29,455 nucleotides of DNA from Alphaproteobacteria bacterium UBA2966 (GTDB lineage: Bacteria > Pseudomonadota > Alphaproteobacteria > UBA2966): positions 11,770 through 41,224 of the forward strand of contig DEBC01000028.1 in NCBI GenBank assembly GCA_002348365.1, given 5' to 3'. The position numbers and the translations under genes are program-made. Position 1 is the first letter of the stretch, and every line of letters begins with the position of its first letter. Below are positions 15,485-24,089 of this stretch, piece by piece. The notes under the pieces were generated by a model. That model saw only the letters and a list, made by a program, of their open reading frames with translations. It was not told where the DNA came from and searched no databases.

Positions 15485-15564
15485 CTCATGCTGGTGTGAG
15501 CGGTATAAGAGAAAAGAAGTTCCTGGCCCGGCACTGTTGTCAGGTGGACAGAGGAGGCAGAAAC

Positions 15565-16140
15565 ATGGCCATTCGCAAGATCATCCTAATGGGCAATCCC
15601 CTTCTTCGGGAAGTCGCCGCGCCGGTGGAGAATGCCCGGGCGGATGACGTCTCGCGCCTTGCAGAAGACATGAAGGAGACTCTGATCGATATCGACTCGC
15701 GTGGTATTGCCGCGCCGCAGGTCTCTGTCGGCCAGAGGCTGGTTGTCTACCGGCTTCCTGCAGAACATCTGCCCAAGGACTCCAGGACCGAACCGGTCCC
15801 CTGGACGGCGATGGTCAATCCGGTGATCGAGCCACTGTCAGACAATACGCAGATGATTTGGGAGCGCTGTCTTTCTCTTCCCGGCTTGTTTGGCAAGGTA
15901 AAGCGGCACCGCGACATTCGAATCACGTACTCGACGCTGGATGGAACGCCCGAGGAGCGCATTGCGCACGGGTTTCACGCCATGCTGCTTCAGCACGAAT
16001 GCGATCATCTCGATGGTGTCCTATATCCCATGCGCATCGAGGACATAAAGACCGAATTCAGTTTCGCGTCCGAGTTCGGGGACGGCGTGACTCATTTCGA
16101 TTATTCGACGGCAGAATTCGACGGCCTGCCGGACGAGTAG
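15565..16140 (+). CDS. def: Peptide deformylase
   Basis: A 191-residue polypeptide deformylase, which removes the formyl group from the N-terminal methionine of new proteins using a metal ion. All three family motifs are found: GIAAPQ (residues 47-52) for GxGxAAPQ, ERCLS (100-104) for EGCLS, and QHECDHLDG (143-151) for QHExDHLxG. The metal ligands C102, H144 and H148 and the catalytic E145 are present. The glycine of motif 2 is arginine (R101) and the first motif lacks a glycine, so this is a divergent copy. It is not next to fmt, where the housekeeping def usually sits, so it may be a second paralogue. The start is clear, with GAGGAGG eight bases before the ATG. Confidence 0.88.
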   Translation: MAIRKIILMGNPLLREVAAPVENARADDVSRLAEDMKETLIDIDSRGIAAPQVSVGQRLVVYRLPAEHLPKDSRTEPVPWTAMVNPVIEPLSDNTQMIWERCLSLPGLFGKVKRHRDIRITYSTLDGTPEERIAHGFHAMLLQHECDHLDGVLYPMRIEDIKTEFSFASEFGDGVTHFDYSTAEFDGLPDE

Positions 16141-16215
16141 AACAGAACGGTCACGAGGTTTGCGTGAACCACCCCAGGGGGTTTGAACCGGAAAAACTCG
16201 GCAAGCGGGGTGTCT

Positions 16216-17544
16216 CTAGCGGGACGCCGCCTCGGAGGCCGAAACGAGAGGCAACTCAAAGTAGAAGACGGTTCCATCGGGAGAGCCGTTTTGAAAGCCG
16301 ATGCGCCCGTTCATTCCTTCCACGATGGCTTTCGCTATCGAGAGTCCGAGGCCTGTGCCGCCGCGCCGACGCGATGCAGATGCATCCGCCTGCACAAACT
16401 TGTCGAATAACCGGGGGCGCAGTTCGACGGGGATGCCCGGCTTGAGGGGCCACAGGCTCTCGATTGCGGCACGGGCTTCGGCGTTGAGCGCAAAGCCTCT
16501 TATTGGGAGTGCTTTGTCAGACTCATAGCCAAGATTGTAGGACATCAAGGGAACCAGGGCCTTGAGAGGCGGGATGTCCGCATAGGATCCAGTCGTTTCG
16601 AAACCACCGTAAAATCCGACACGGCCATGCTCGGGATCGCGACATTCCAGTTCGAATTCCGTGGATCTTGAGACCTCGCAGGTCCAGGTGTCGTATTCGA
16701 TGACCGTACTTTTGGGAGGGCCGGAGAAATTCGCTGCGTGCTCTGTTGGTGCAGAGCTTGCGGTCGCTGGAGACACCGTTGGGACCGAGCGCAAAGGTTC
16801 TGGTCTCGCGGCAACGGGGGTGCCGGGTGGAAAATGTACGCCGGCGATCTGAACTTCACTCGTTTTTGCACCTAGGCGACGATTGCCCGTCTGTTCGATG
16901 CGATCCTTGACGACGACTCCAAGTGACCGGTCGAACCAGTAGGTTCGCTTGTAATTGGCGATGCAGTTGATGGTACGGTCAACATTCTGCTCAACCACGT
17001 AGGTGTGATGGACGTTTCCGCCGATCACGAGTTCCTACGTACCTGTCACTTCGAAGCTGACCGCGTTGTCGGACTCGGCGCGGGAATTGTGGTACCGCGT
17101 TTGGACCTCATAGGTGGCCTTGTTGCCGACCTTCAGTGGCCACAGGGACTTCAACGCCTCTTTCGCATCTTGATTAAGTTCGACGCGGCGCACGGAGTAC
17201 GCGTACCGATATTCCACCGGACAATCGAGCGGCGTCATCGTTTGGATGTGTTCAACATTCGGCAGATCGTCGAACAGCTGGAAGTGACTGTAATGGCATA
17301 TCTTTCCACCGCCGAAATCGACACACAGGGTCTCGAAATCCTTGGAACGGCGAACGGTACACGCGAACTTGTCGTACTCGATTTCCGTCCCTGTGGGCGG
17401 GCTCTTGAATTCTGCTGGCGGTAGTTGCGGGCCGGCTGCCAGGGCGGCGGATGTTGCGGCAGCAATTACTGCGCTACTGAAAACGATACCGATCGATCGG
17501 GACACGCGGTGATGAAACACGTCTCTGCTGCCAACCACCGTCAT
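16216..17544 (-). pseudogene. Interrupted secreted repeat protein with a histidine-kinase ATPase tail
   Basis: One frame runs through 443 codons, broken only by a TAG at 17035-17037. Codons before it encode a signal peptide (MTVVGSRDVFHHRVSRSIGI onward, ending SAALAA), started by an ATG with AGGAG upstream, and a domain with EIEYDKFACTVRRSKDFETLC and ALKSLWPLKVG. After the TAG the same domain appears to continue (TYVVEQ, YWFDRSLGVVVKDRIEQ). Then comes a second copy (VIEYDTWTCEVSRSTEFELEC, AIESLWPLKPG). From about 16430-16450 the second copy switches to a histidine-kinase ATP-binding tail: RPRLFDKFVQAD, GGTGLGLSIAKAIVEGMNGRIGF, GTVFYFELPL. The kinase part has no phosphoacceptor histidine and no N box, so it cannot be a working kinase. 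A GTG at 17028 could restart translation, giving two proteins of 169 and 270 residues, and an assembly join is also possible. I favour a decayed, rearranged gene. Confidence 0.6.
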
Positions 17545-17600
17545 TGTTACCCACTCCTGAACAGATTGGCTTGCACTCGCCCTGCCACAAGGTGATACCG

Positions 17601-17618
17601 ATGTGACGTACGTCACAT
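17601..17618. promoter_or_regulatory. Perfect CRP/FNR-type palindrome
   Basis: ATGTGACGTACGTCACAT is an 18-base perfect palindrome containing TGTGA-N6-TCACA, the exact consensus layout for CRP-like regulators. It lies in the 133-base spacer between the divergent interrupted repeat gene and an enoyl-CoA hydratase gene, centred about 68 bases upstream of the hydratase ATG and 66 bases upstream of the other start. That fits activation of either gene. No CRP-family gene is in the window, so binding is inferred from sequence only. Confidence 0.6.
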
Positions 17619-17677
17619 GTTCGGGCAACATTAACCGTTTTCCCGGCGAACGTAACCCGAACGGAAAGGAAGGTAGC

Positions 17678-18490
17678 ATGGCCTATGAGCAGATCCTGTA
17701 CGGGGTCACGGACCGCATCGCCACGATCACACTAAACCGTCCGGACCGCCTCAATGCCTGGACATCCCAGATGGAGGGCGAAGTTCGCCAGTCCATGCGG
17801 GAGGCATCTGACGACGACGATGTACGCGTGATCGTCTTGACGGGCGCGGGCCGCGGCTTTTGCGCCGGCGCAGACATGGACAATCTCGACGGCATCTCGA
17901 GTGGAACCCGGCGTGAGGTCCCCAAGACGGAACCGTTCGATGCCGCCATTCGGCCCGACTTTCAAACCCAGTACTCCTATTTCCCTGCTGTTCCCAAACC
18001 GATCATCGCCGCGATCAACGGCCCCGCCGCAGGCCTCGGCCTGATCATGTCGCTTTATTGCGATATTCGCATCGCGAGCGATGCGGCGGTCTTCACCACG
18101 GCATTTTCTCGCCGGGGGCTGATAGCAGAGCACGGCATCAGCTGGCTGCTGCCCCGGATCGTGGGACACGCGCACGCTCTCGATCTCACCCTGTCGGCCC
18201 GGCGCGTGGAAGCGTCGGAGGCACTCCGCATGGGTCTGGTCAACCAGGTGCTGCCTGCTGAAGAGCACATGTCAGGCGTGATGGATTATGCCCTTGATCT
18301 GGCTGAAAATGTCTCGCCGCGCTCGACGCGAATCATGAAGCGCCAGATATACGAAGCCTTGATGCAGGACCTGGCCGAGGCGGTGCGTGCCGCCAACGTG
18401 GAGATGTTCCAGAGCTTTTCCAGCGACGATTTCCGTGAAGGAGTTGCACACTATGTCGAGAAGCGCCCGGCGGCCTTCACGGGAACATGA
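17678..18490 (+). CDS. Enoyl-CoA hydratase/isomerase family protein (second copy)
   Basis: A 270-residue crotonase-fold enzyme with LTGAGRGFCAGADM (residues 54-67) and NGPAAGLGLIMSLYCDI (114-130) forming the oxyanion hole. Both classic hydratase glutamates are replaced by hydrophobic residues, and a glutamate (E151 in LIAEHGISW) takes the position used by isomerase-type members. The C-terminal KRPAAFTG is typical. It is only distantly similar to the other hydratase in this window, so the two are not a recent duplication. The frame opens at 17603, but the ATG at 17678 has AAGGAAGG just upstream. It begins a same-strand series with ytoQ, a MaoC hydratase and ribF, and a CRP-like palindrome lies upstream. 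Confidence 0.9.
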   Translation: MAYEQILYGVTDRIATITLNRPDRLNAWTSQMEGEVRQSMREASDDDDVRVIVLTGAGRGFCAGADMDNLDGISSGTRREVPKTEPFDAAIRPDFQTQYSYFPAVPKPIIAAINGPAAGLGLIMSLYCDIRIASDAAVFTTAFSRRGLIAEHGISWLLPRIVGHAHALDLTLSARRVEASEALRMGLVNQVLPAEEHMSGVMDYALDLAENVSPRSTRIMKRQIYEALMQDLAEAVRAANVEMFQSFSSDDFREGVAHYVEKRPAAFTGT

Positions 18491-18577
18491 GGCCGAGTCC
18501 AGATTCGATCAGCGAAGCGGAAATGCATCTTTTCCCACGATCTGCTATGCCAGTGGAATCAAGGAGACGAAAGGGGA

Positions 18578-19045
18578 ATGCGAATGGCTGAAAAGCAGGA
18601 ATGGACCGTGTATCTGTCCGGAGAGATTCACAGCGACTGGCGCGAGCAGATAACCGCGGGACTCGCTCAGGCAGGCCTGCCGGTGACGGTCACGTCTCCC
18701 GTCACCGATCACGCAACAAGCGACGATTGCGGCGTCGAGATCCTCGGGGAGGAAGACAAGGCGTTCTGGAAGGACAACAAGGGCGCGCGTATCAATGCGA
18801 TCCGCACGCGTACCTTCATCGATCGGGCGGACGTGGTCGTTGTGCGCTTCGGTGAGAAGTATCGTCAATGGAATGCGGCGTTCGATGCGGGATACGCATC
18901 CGCCAAGGGTAAGCCCGTTATAACCCTCCATGATTCGGGCCTCGATCACGCGTTGAAGGAAGTGGACGCCGCAGCGCTCGCAACCGCAGATTCGCCCGAT
19001 CAGATTGTCCGTATTCTTGGCTATGCCATCGAGGGTCAGCTCTAG
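18578..19045 (+). CDS. YtoQ family protein
   Basis: A 155-residue protein of the YtoQ family, recognised by WTVYLSGEIHSDWREQI at the start, the VTSPVTDHATSDDCG segment, the FIDRADVVVVRFGEKYRQWNAAFDAGYA core and GKPVITLH. The fold is related to nucleoside 2-deoxyribosyltransferases, and the family's activity is, to my knowledge, not established. An alternative ATG six bases in (18584) has AGGGG at slightly better spacing and gives MAEKQEW; either is possible. It follows the hydratase gene by 87 bases and precedes the MaoC gene by 38 bases, which suggests a shared transcript, but no common pathway is evident. Confidence 0.82.
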   Translation: MRMAEKQEWTVYLSGEIHSDWREQITAGLAQAGLPVTVTSPVTDHATSDDCGVEILGEEDKAFWKDNKGARINAIRTRTFIDRADVVVVRFGEKYRQWNAAFDAGYASAKGKPVITLHDSGLDHALKEVDAAALATADSPDQIVRILGYAIEGQL

Positions 19046-19083
19046 GCGTGCCACAAGTTTGTGCGCGCAGGCTGTAGTCGATC

Positions 19084-19512
19084 ATGGTTGAAGCTCAGGG
19101 TCTCTGTTTTGAGGATCTCGCCGTCGGTATGTCGGGGAGCATCGAAAAGCGCATCACCGACGACGATATCGTGAAGTTTGCAGCCGTAACCGGTGACACC
19201 AATCCACTTCACCTGGATGATGAATACGCAGAGGGCACCATGTTCGAGGGTCGCATCGCCCATGGCATGTTGACGGCCAGTCTCTTCAGTGCCGTGCTCG
19301 GAACCAAAATGCCGGGACCCGGCTGCATCTATATGAGCCAGAGCATCCGATTTCGATCGCCCGTTCGGCCTGGCGACGTCGTTGTTGCGACAGTGACCGT
19401 CAGCGGCATTGACAACGAAAAGCAACGAGTGGCGTTCGATTGTTCGTGCACGCTTGGCGAAACCGTCGTCGCGGAGGGCGAAGCACTGGCGAAAGTACCG
19501 TCGAGAGGTTGA
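19084..19512 (+). CDS. MaoC family dehydratase (R-specific enoyl-CoA hydratase-like)
   Basis: A single hot-dog-fold MaoC domain of 142 residues, like PhaJ-type (R)-enoyl-CoA hydratases that hydrate trans-2-enoyl-CoA to (R)-3-hydroxyacyl-CoA. The catalytic pair is D38 and H43 in VTGDTNPLHLD, followed by RIAHGML and the FRSPVRPGD stretch near the C-terminal half. The ATG has only a weak ribosome site (GCAGG). It ends four bases before ribF, so the two are probably translationally coupled. A MaoC gene in front of ribF is common in alphaproteobacteria. Confidence 0.88.
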   Translation: MVEAQGLCFEDLAVGMSGSIEKRITDDDIVKFAAVTGDTNPLHLDDEYAEGTMFEGRIAHGMLTASLFSAVLGTKMPGPGCIYMSQSIRFRSPVRPGDVVVATVTVSGIDNEKQRVAFDCSCTLGETVVAEGEALAKVPSRG

Positions 19513-19516
19513 CCGG

Positions 19517-20515
19517 ATGGCCTTGCGCACCTTCAGGGACTACCGGGACCTGCCTGAGGATATTCGGGGCGGGGCGGTGGCGATCGGCAACTTCGATGGC
19601 GTGCACCAAGGTCACTGGGCAGTAATCGGCGAGGCGGGTCGCCTGGGAAGAGATCTGAGTATTCCCTTCGGTGTCCTAACCTTCGAACCCCATCCACGCA
19701 GCGTGTTTCAGCCCGACTATCCACCGTTTCGACTGACTCCCTTTCACAGCAAGGCCATTCAAATCGAGAAGCTCGATGCAAGTTTTCTGGTCGCTACACC
19801 ATTCGATCGGGATTTCGCCTCCATTTCGGCCGAGGACTTCGTTCGTGACGTTCTCGTGAAGTCGTTGGGTGTCCGGCAGGTGGTGGTCGGGTATGACTTC
19901 GTATTTGGCCGGGGTCGGACCGGCAATCACGAACTGCTCGCACGGATGTCCAACGACAGTGGATATGGCTTGACCGTCGTTGCGGGCGTTACGCACGGCG
20001 ATCCAGCCGAGGGCGGGGAGATCTATGCCTCCAGTCGCATCCGCGAGTATTTGAGGGCGGGCAGGCCGCTTCCGGCAGCCGATCGGCTGGGTCGCTGGTG
20101 GGAGATCAGCGGACCCGTTCTGCCTGGCGACCAGCGCGGCCGCCGCCTCGGGTTTCCGACCGCCAACATCGCGTTGAACGACCATCTCGAGCCGGCGCTC
20201 GGCGTCTACGCGGTCCGAATTGCCGTCGAGGGCGAAAATGGAGAGACCTGGCATGGTGGAGTCGCCAATCTCGGCCGGCGACCGACCTTCGACGGCAAGA
20301 GCACGCTTCTGGAGGTGCACATCTTCGACTTCGACGAAGACATCTACGACCGTGACGTGCGGGTCGCCTTCCTAGACTTCCTTCGGCCCGAGCGGAAGTT
20401 CGATGTCCTCGATGCCCTGAAGGCGCAGATCGCGGCCGATTGCGACGGCGCACGTGACATCCTCGCCAATCCGGACTATTCGAATGACCGTTTTCCTGCC
20501 CGGCCCGGTCAGTAA
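19517..20515 (+). CDS. ribF: Bifunctional riboflavin kinase/FAD synthetase
   Basis: A 332-residue RibF, which phosphorylates riboflavin to FMN and then adenylates FMN to FAD in the cytoplasm. The N-terminal nucleotidyltransferase domain shows GNFDGVHQGH (residues 24-33) and TFEPHPRSVF. The C-terminal riboflavin kinase domain shows GRRLGFPTANI, GVANLGRRPTF and EVHIFDFDEDIYD, and ASSRIREYL lies at the boundary. Length and domain order are normal. The frame opens upstream at 19409, inside maoC, but the ATG at 19517, four bases after the MaoC stop, is where the family N-terminus begins. It feeds FMN/FAD to flavoenzymes generally, and there is no sign that it serves the flavin enzymes of this window in particular. 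Confidence 0.95.
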   Translation: MALRTFRDYRDLPEDIRGGAVAIGNFDGVHQGHWAVIGEAGRLGRDLSIPFGVLTFEPHPRSVFQPDYPPFRLTPFHSKAIQIEKLDASFLVATPFDRDFASISAEDFVRDVLVKSLGVRQVVVGYDFVFGRGRTGNHELLARMSNDSGYGLTVVAGVTHGDPAEGGEIYASSRIREYLRAGRPLPAADRLGRWWEISGPVLPGDQRGRRLGFPTANIALNDHLEPALGVYAVRIAVEGENGETWHGGVANLGRRPTFDGKSTLLEVHIFDFDEDIYDRDVRVAFLDFLRPERKFDVLDALKAQIAADCDGARDILANPDYSNDRFPARPGQ

Positions 20516-20708
20516 CTCCGGCCAAAGTTGAGAGGCTGCGGCGCTCGACACTGAATCAAGACGCTGTTAGAACATGCGCCCATGTTGGTAGCAGTGCACA
20601 AGCGAAACTTGGGAAGCGAACGAATTACGATCCCGGTCCTCGGCTGAGGGCTGGTACGCGCGCCATTACCTCCTGTTCGCTCCAAATTTGCGAAAGCTGC
20701 ATCAGAAA

Positions 20709-23570
20709 ATGTCTACCAAAGAGAAATCTTCCGACCGTTCCACCGTGGATTACCGACCGACGGTATTCCTGCCAAAGACCGATTTCCCAATGCGCGCCGG
20801 ATTACCCAAACGCGAGCCTGAGTTGCTTGCCCGGTGGGCCGGTCTCGACCTGTATACGCGTCTGCGCGAGGCTTCCAAGGGCCGGGAGGAATTCATCCTC
20901 CATGACGGGCCGCCTTACGCCAATGGAAATATCCATATCGGAACGGCGCTCAACAAGATCCTGAAAGACGTCGTCAATCGTTCCCAACAGATGATGGGAA
21001 AGGACGCAAATTACGTCCCGGGTTGGGACTGTCACGGATTGCCCATCGAATGGCAGGTAGAGCAGGCCTACCGCGACTCGGGCCGTGACAAGGATGCGGT
21101 TCCCATCGTTCAGTTTCGCCAGGAATGCCGGGAGTTTGCCGAAAAGTGGATCGCAATCCAGAGCGATGAGTTCCAGCGACTCGGCGTTCTGGGGGACTGG
21201 GAACGTCCCTATGCCACGATGCATCACGCTTCGGAAGCGAAGATCGCAGCGGAGATCTGCCGCTTCCTGATGAACGGCGGGCTCTACAAGGGCTCCAAAC
21301 CTGTTATGTGGTCGGTGGTCGAAAAGACGGCGCTGGCGGAAGCAGAGATCGAGTATCACGATCATGTCTCGACGACGATCTACGTCCGCTTTCCTGTGCT
21401 TGACACATCTCCGAACAGCACTGCGGCTGGGGCCAGCATCGTCATCTGGACGACCACACCCTGGACAATGCCCGGGAACCGGGCCCTGGCTGTTTCACCC
21501 AATGTTGAATACACACGCTTGCGAGTTACAGAGACGGATGGAGAGGGGCTCGCTGTCATTGGCGAGGAGTTCTTTGTCGCTTCAGCTCTGGTCGAAAGTG
21601 TGTGCCAGCAGACCGGGATCACCGGACACGAGCAGGTCGCCCGGGTGACGGGTGCAGATCTCGCTGGGACGGTGTGCGGACACCCCCTGCGCGGTCAGGA
21701 CTTCGATTTCGATGTGCCGTTGTTGTCGGGTGATTTCGTCGACATGGAGCAGGGAACCGGCTTCGTTCACATTGCGCCGGGACACGGAGCTGAGGATTTC
21801 GAACTCGGTCAAGCTCACGACATCGAAGTGCCTCACACGGTGGATGAAGACGGTCGCTTTTTCGACCATGTGCCTCTTTTTGCCGGCGTGCACGTCTTTA
21901 AAGCCGACGATCCAGTCTGCGACGCACTTCAGGGTGCCGGCGGGCTTCTCGGCCGCGGCAAGATCACCCATTCATATCCGCATTCCTGGCGTTCGAAGGC
22001 GCCGCTGATTTTCCGCAACACACCACAGTGGTTTATCAGCATGTCGACCAACGACCTGCGAAAGACCGCGCTTGAGGCGATCGATCAGGTGAGGTGGGTG
22101 CCGACGACAGGGCACACGCGTATTTATTCGATGGTCGAGCAGAGGCCGGAGTGGGTGATTTCACGGCAGCGAGCTTGGGGTGTGCCGATCACGGTCTTTG
22201 TCAACAAGGAGACGGGGGAACCCCTCCGCGATTCAAAGGTTAACGATCGAATCGTGGCGGCTTTTGAGCAGGATGGTGCAGACGCTTGGTTCACCAGTGA
22301 TCCAGAGCGTTTCCTCGGGCCGGACTATGACCCGGCGGATTTTGACAAGGTCGATGATATCGTCGACGTCTGGTTTGAGTCCGGGTCAACCCACAGCTTC
22401 GTCCTGGAAGACCGGGAGGACCTGTCCTGGCCGGCATCTCTGTATCTGGAAGGATCGGATCAACACCGAGGGTGGTTCCACTCCTCCTTGCTCGAATCCT
22501 GCGGTACACGCGGGCGGGCACCGTATGAAGCGGTGCTGACGCATGGTTTCGTGCTCGATGAGCATGGCCGGAAAATGTCCAAGTCGCTTGGCAATGTGGT
22601 CGGGCCACAGGAAATCATGGATCAACACGGCGGTGACATTCTCCGGCTCTGGGTGGTGAGTTCGGATTTCACGGAAGATTTGAGAATCGGCCCGGAAATC
22701 ATCAAGACCCAGGTCGACGCCTACCGGAAGATCCGCAACACGATGCGCTTCTTGCTGGGCAATCTTGCTGAGTTTGACGAGTCCGAACGCGTTGCAATCG
22801 AAGACATGCCGGAACTCGAACGCTGGATGCTTCACAGGGTATTCGAGCTCGATCAGCTCGTCCGAAAGGCCTGCGACGATTTCGACTTTCACCGAATGTT
22901 CGTTGCTCTCTACAATTTTTGTACGGTCGATCTTTCCGCACTTTACTTCGATATCCGCAAAGACTCTCTGTATTGCGATACGCTCGGCTCGTCCCGCCGT
23001 CGCGCGGCGCGCACCGTACTCGATCAGCTATACGCATGCCTGACGGCCTGGTTCGCACCGATCCTGTGCTTCACAGCCGAGGAGGCCTGGTTATCCCGGA
23101 ATCCGAGTGATGACGATAGCATTCACTTGAAGACCTTTCCCGTCATTCCCGAGGAATGGCGTAACGATGGCCTGGCTGACAAGTGGGAGAAAATCAGGAG
23201 CCTGAGACGGGTTGTGACGGGTGCTCTCGAAATCGAGCGTCAGGAAAAGCGGATCGGATCTAGCCTGCAATCCAAACCCAAGGTTTATGTCACGCCCGAG
23301 TTCGCGGAGGCGCTGGAGGGCCTGGACCTTGGTGAAATCTCGATCACTTCCGGCGCCGAATTGATCGTGTCGGACGGTCCCGCAAACGGGTTTCGTCTGG
23401 AAGACGTGGCGGGGATCACTGTCGAGCCGTTCCCCGCAAATGGGCAGAAATGCGAACGTTGTTGGCAGGTCCTCGTTGAAGTGGGCGACCATCCTGAGCA
23501 TGACGATCTATGCCGTCGATGTGCGGATGCGGTAGACATGGCCGCGCCGGCGGCGGTGGCAAATGATTGA
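20709..23570 (+). CDS. ileS: Isoleucyl-tRNA synthetase
   Basis: A 953-residue class I aminoacyl-tRNA synthetase charging tRNA-Ile. After DGPPYANGN comes the class I signature, here HIGT (residues 76-79) in place of HIGH. GWDCHGLPIEWQVE, the CP1 editing segment with WTTTPWTMPGNRALAV, WVISRQRAWGVPI and KMSKS (22572-22586) are intact. The C-terminal zinc finger has CERCWQV and, 20 residues on, CRRC. The frame opens with a TTG at 20688; I prefer the ATG at 20709, though neither has a strong ribosome site. The 193-base leader (20516-20708) shows no T-box and no recognisable structure. The stop overlaps the lspA start by one base (TGATG). Confidence 0.97.
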   Translation: MSTKEKSSDRSTVDYRPTVFLPKTDFPMRAGLPKREPELLARWAGLDLYTRLREASKGREEFILHDGPPYANGNIHIGTALNKILKDVVNRSQQMMGKDANYVPGWDCHGLPIEWQVEQAYRDSGRDKDAVPIVQFRQECREFAEKWIAIQSDEFQRLGVLGDWERPYATMHHASEAKIAAEICRFLMNGGLYKGSKPVMWSVVEKTALAEAEIEYHDHVSTTIYVRFPVLDTSPNSTAAGASIVIWTTTPWTMPGNRALAVSPNVEYTRLRVTETDGEGLAVIGEEFFVASALVESVCQQTGITGHEQVARVTGADLAGTVCGHPLRGQDFDFDVPLLSGDFVDMEQGTGFVHIAPGHGAEDFELGQAHDIEVPHTVDEDGRFFDHVPLFAGVHVFKADDPVCDALQGAGGLLGRGKITHSYPHSWRSKAPLIFRNTPQWFISMSTNDLRKTALEAIDQVRWVPTTGHTRIYSMVEQRPEWVISRQRAWGVPITVFVNKETGEPLRDSKVNDRIVAAFEQDGADAWFTSDPERFLGPDYDPADFDKVDDIVDVWFESGSTHSFVLEDREDLSWPASLYLEGSDQHRGWFHSSLLESCGTRGRAPYEAVLTHGFVLDEHGRKMSKSLGNVVGPQEIMDQHGGDILRLWVVSSDFTEDLRIGPEIIKTQVDAYRKIRNTMRFLLGNLAEFDESERVAIEDMPELERWMLHRVFELDQLVRKACDDFDFHRMFVALYNFCTVDLSALYFDIRKDSLYCDTLGSSRRRAARTVLDQLYACLTAWFAPILCFTAEEAWLSRNPSDDDSIHLKTFPVIPEEWRNDGLADKWEKIRSLRRVVTGALEIERQEKRIGSSLQSKPKVYVTPEFAEALEGLDLGEISITSGAELIVSDGPANGFRLEDVAGITVEPFPANGQKCERCWQVLVEVGDHPEHDDLCRRCADAVDMAAPAAVAND

Positions 23571-24046
23571 TGCTGCGATTCGGTTCGGGGATAGCAGCCG
23601 TAATTTTCGTCTGTGATCGCTTCACTAAGTGGCTGGTGCTCGACGTTTGGAGTCTGGGCGATCGAATTTACGAGGTTGCACCCTTCTTCAATATCGTGAC
23701 GGTCTGGAACACCGGAGTCAGCTTCGGGATGTTGCAGAGCCAATCTCCGACCACGCCTCTGTTGTTATCGGGCCTGGCCCTGGCGATCGTTGTCGCGTTA
23801 TTCGTCTGGCTTCGACGCGCCGAGAACAGGCTCATGGCGTTCTCTCTCGGCCTCGTCATCGGTGGGGCAATCGGCAATACCTTCGATCGTTTGATGTTCG
23901 GCGCCGTATTCGATTTTCTGGATTTCCATGTATGGGGTTATCATTGGCCCGCATTCAATGTGGCGGATACTGCCATTATCGTTGGCGTGATCGCGTTACT
24001 ATATGATGGGCTGGTGCGGCCACGACAAGGCGATGCAGAGACCTGA
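23570..24046 (+). CDS. lspA: Lipoprotein signal peptidase (signal peptidase II)
   Basis: A 158-residue inner-membrane aspartyl protease with four hydrophobic segments that cleaves the signal peptide of prolipoproteins in front of the lipidated cysteine. Conserved blocks are DRFTKWLV, the NTGVSFGML loop, GGAIGNTFDRLMFGAVFDFLDFH (catalytic D115) and FNVADTAI (catalytic D133). The start ATG at 23570 shares a base with the ileS stop, giving translational coupling. The next gene encodes a lipoprotein that is itself a likely substrate. Confidence 0.95.
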   Translation: MLRFGSGIAAVIFVCDRFTKWLVLDVWSLGDRIYEVAPFFNIVTVWNTGVSFGMLQSQSPTTPLLLSGLALAIVVALFVWLRRAENRLMAFSLGLVIGGAIGNTFDRLMFGAVFDFLDFHVWGYHWPAFNVADTAIIVGVIALLYDGLVRPRQGDAET

Positions 24047-24089
24047 CCGGGCCAGTCGGATAGGGATCAGAGGAATTGGGATCTTGGAC

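Noticed and set aside
16216..17028. Calling the kinase-tail frame a sensor histidine kinase
   Set aside because: Only the end of the ATP-binding domain is present; phosphoacceptor histidine, dimerisation domain and N box are missing and no response regulator is adjacent.
20516..20708. T-box or other riboswitch upstream of ileS
   Set aside because: No T-box sequence or specifier stem is visible, and T-boxes are not expected in alphaproteobacteria; the leader shows nothing recognisable.
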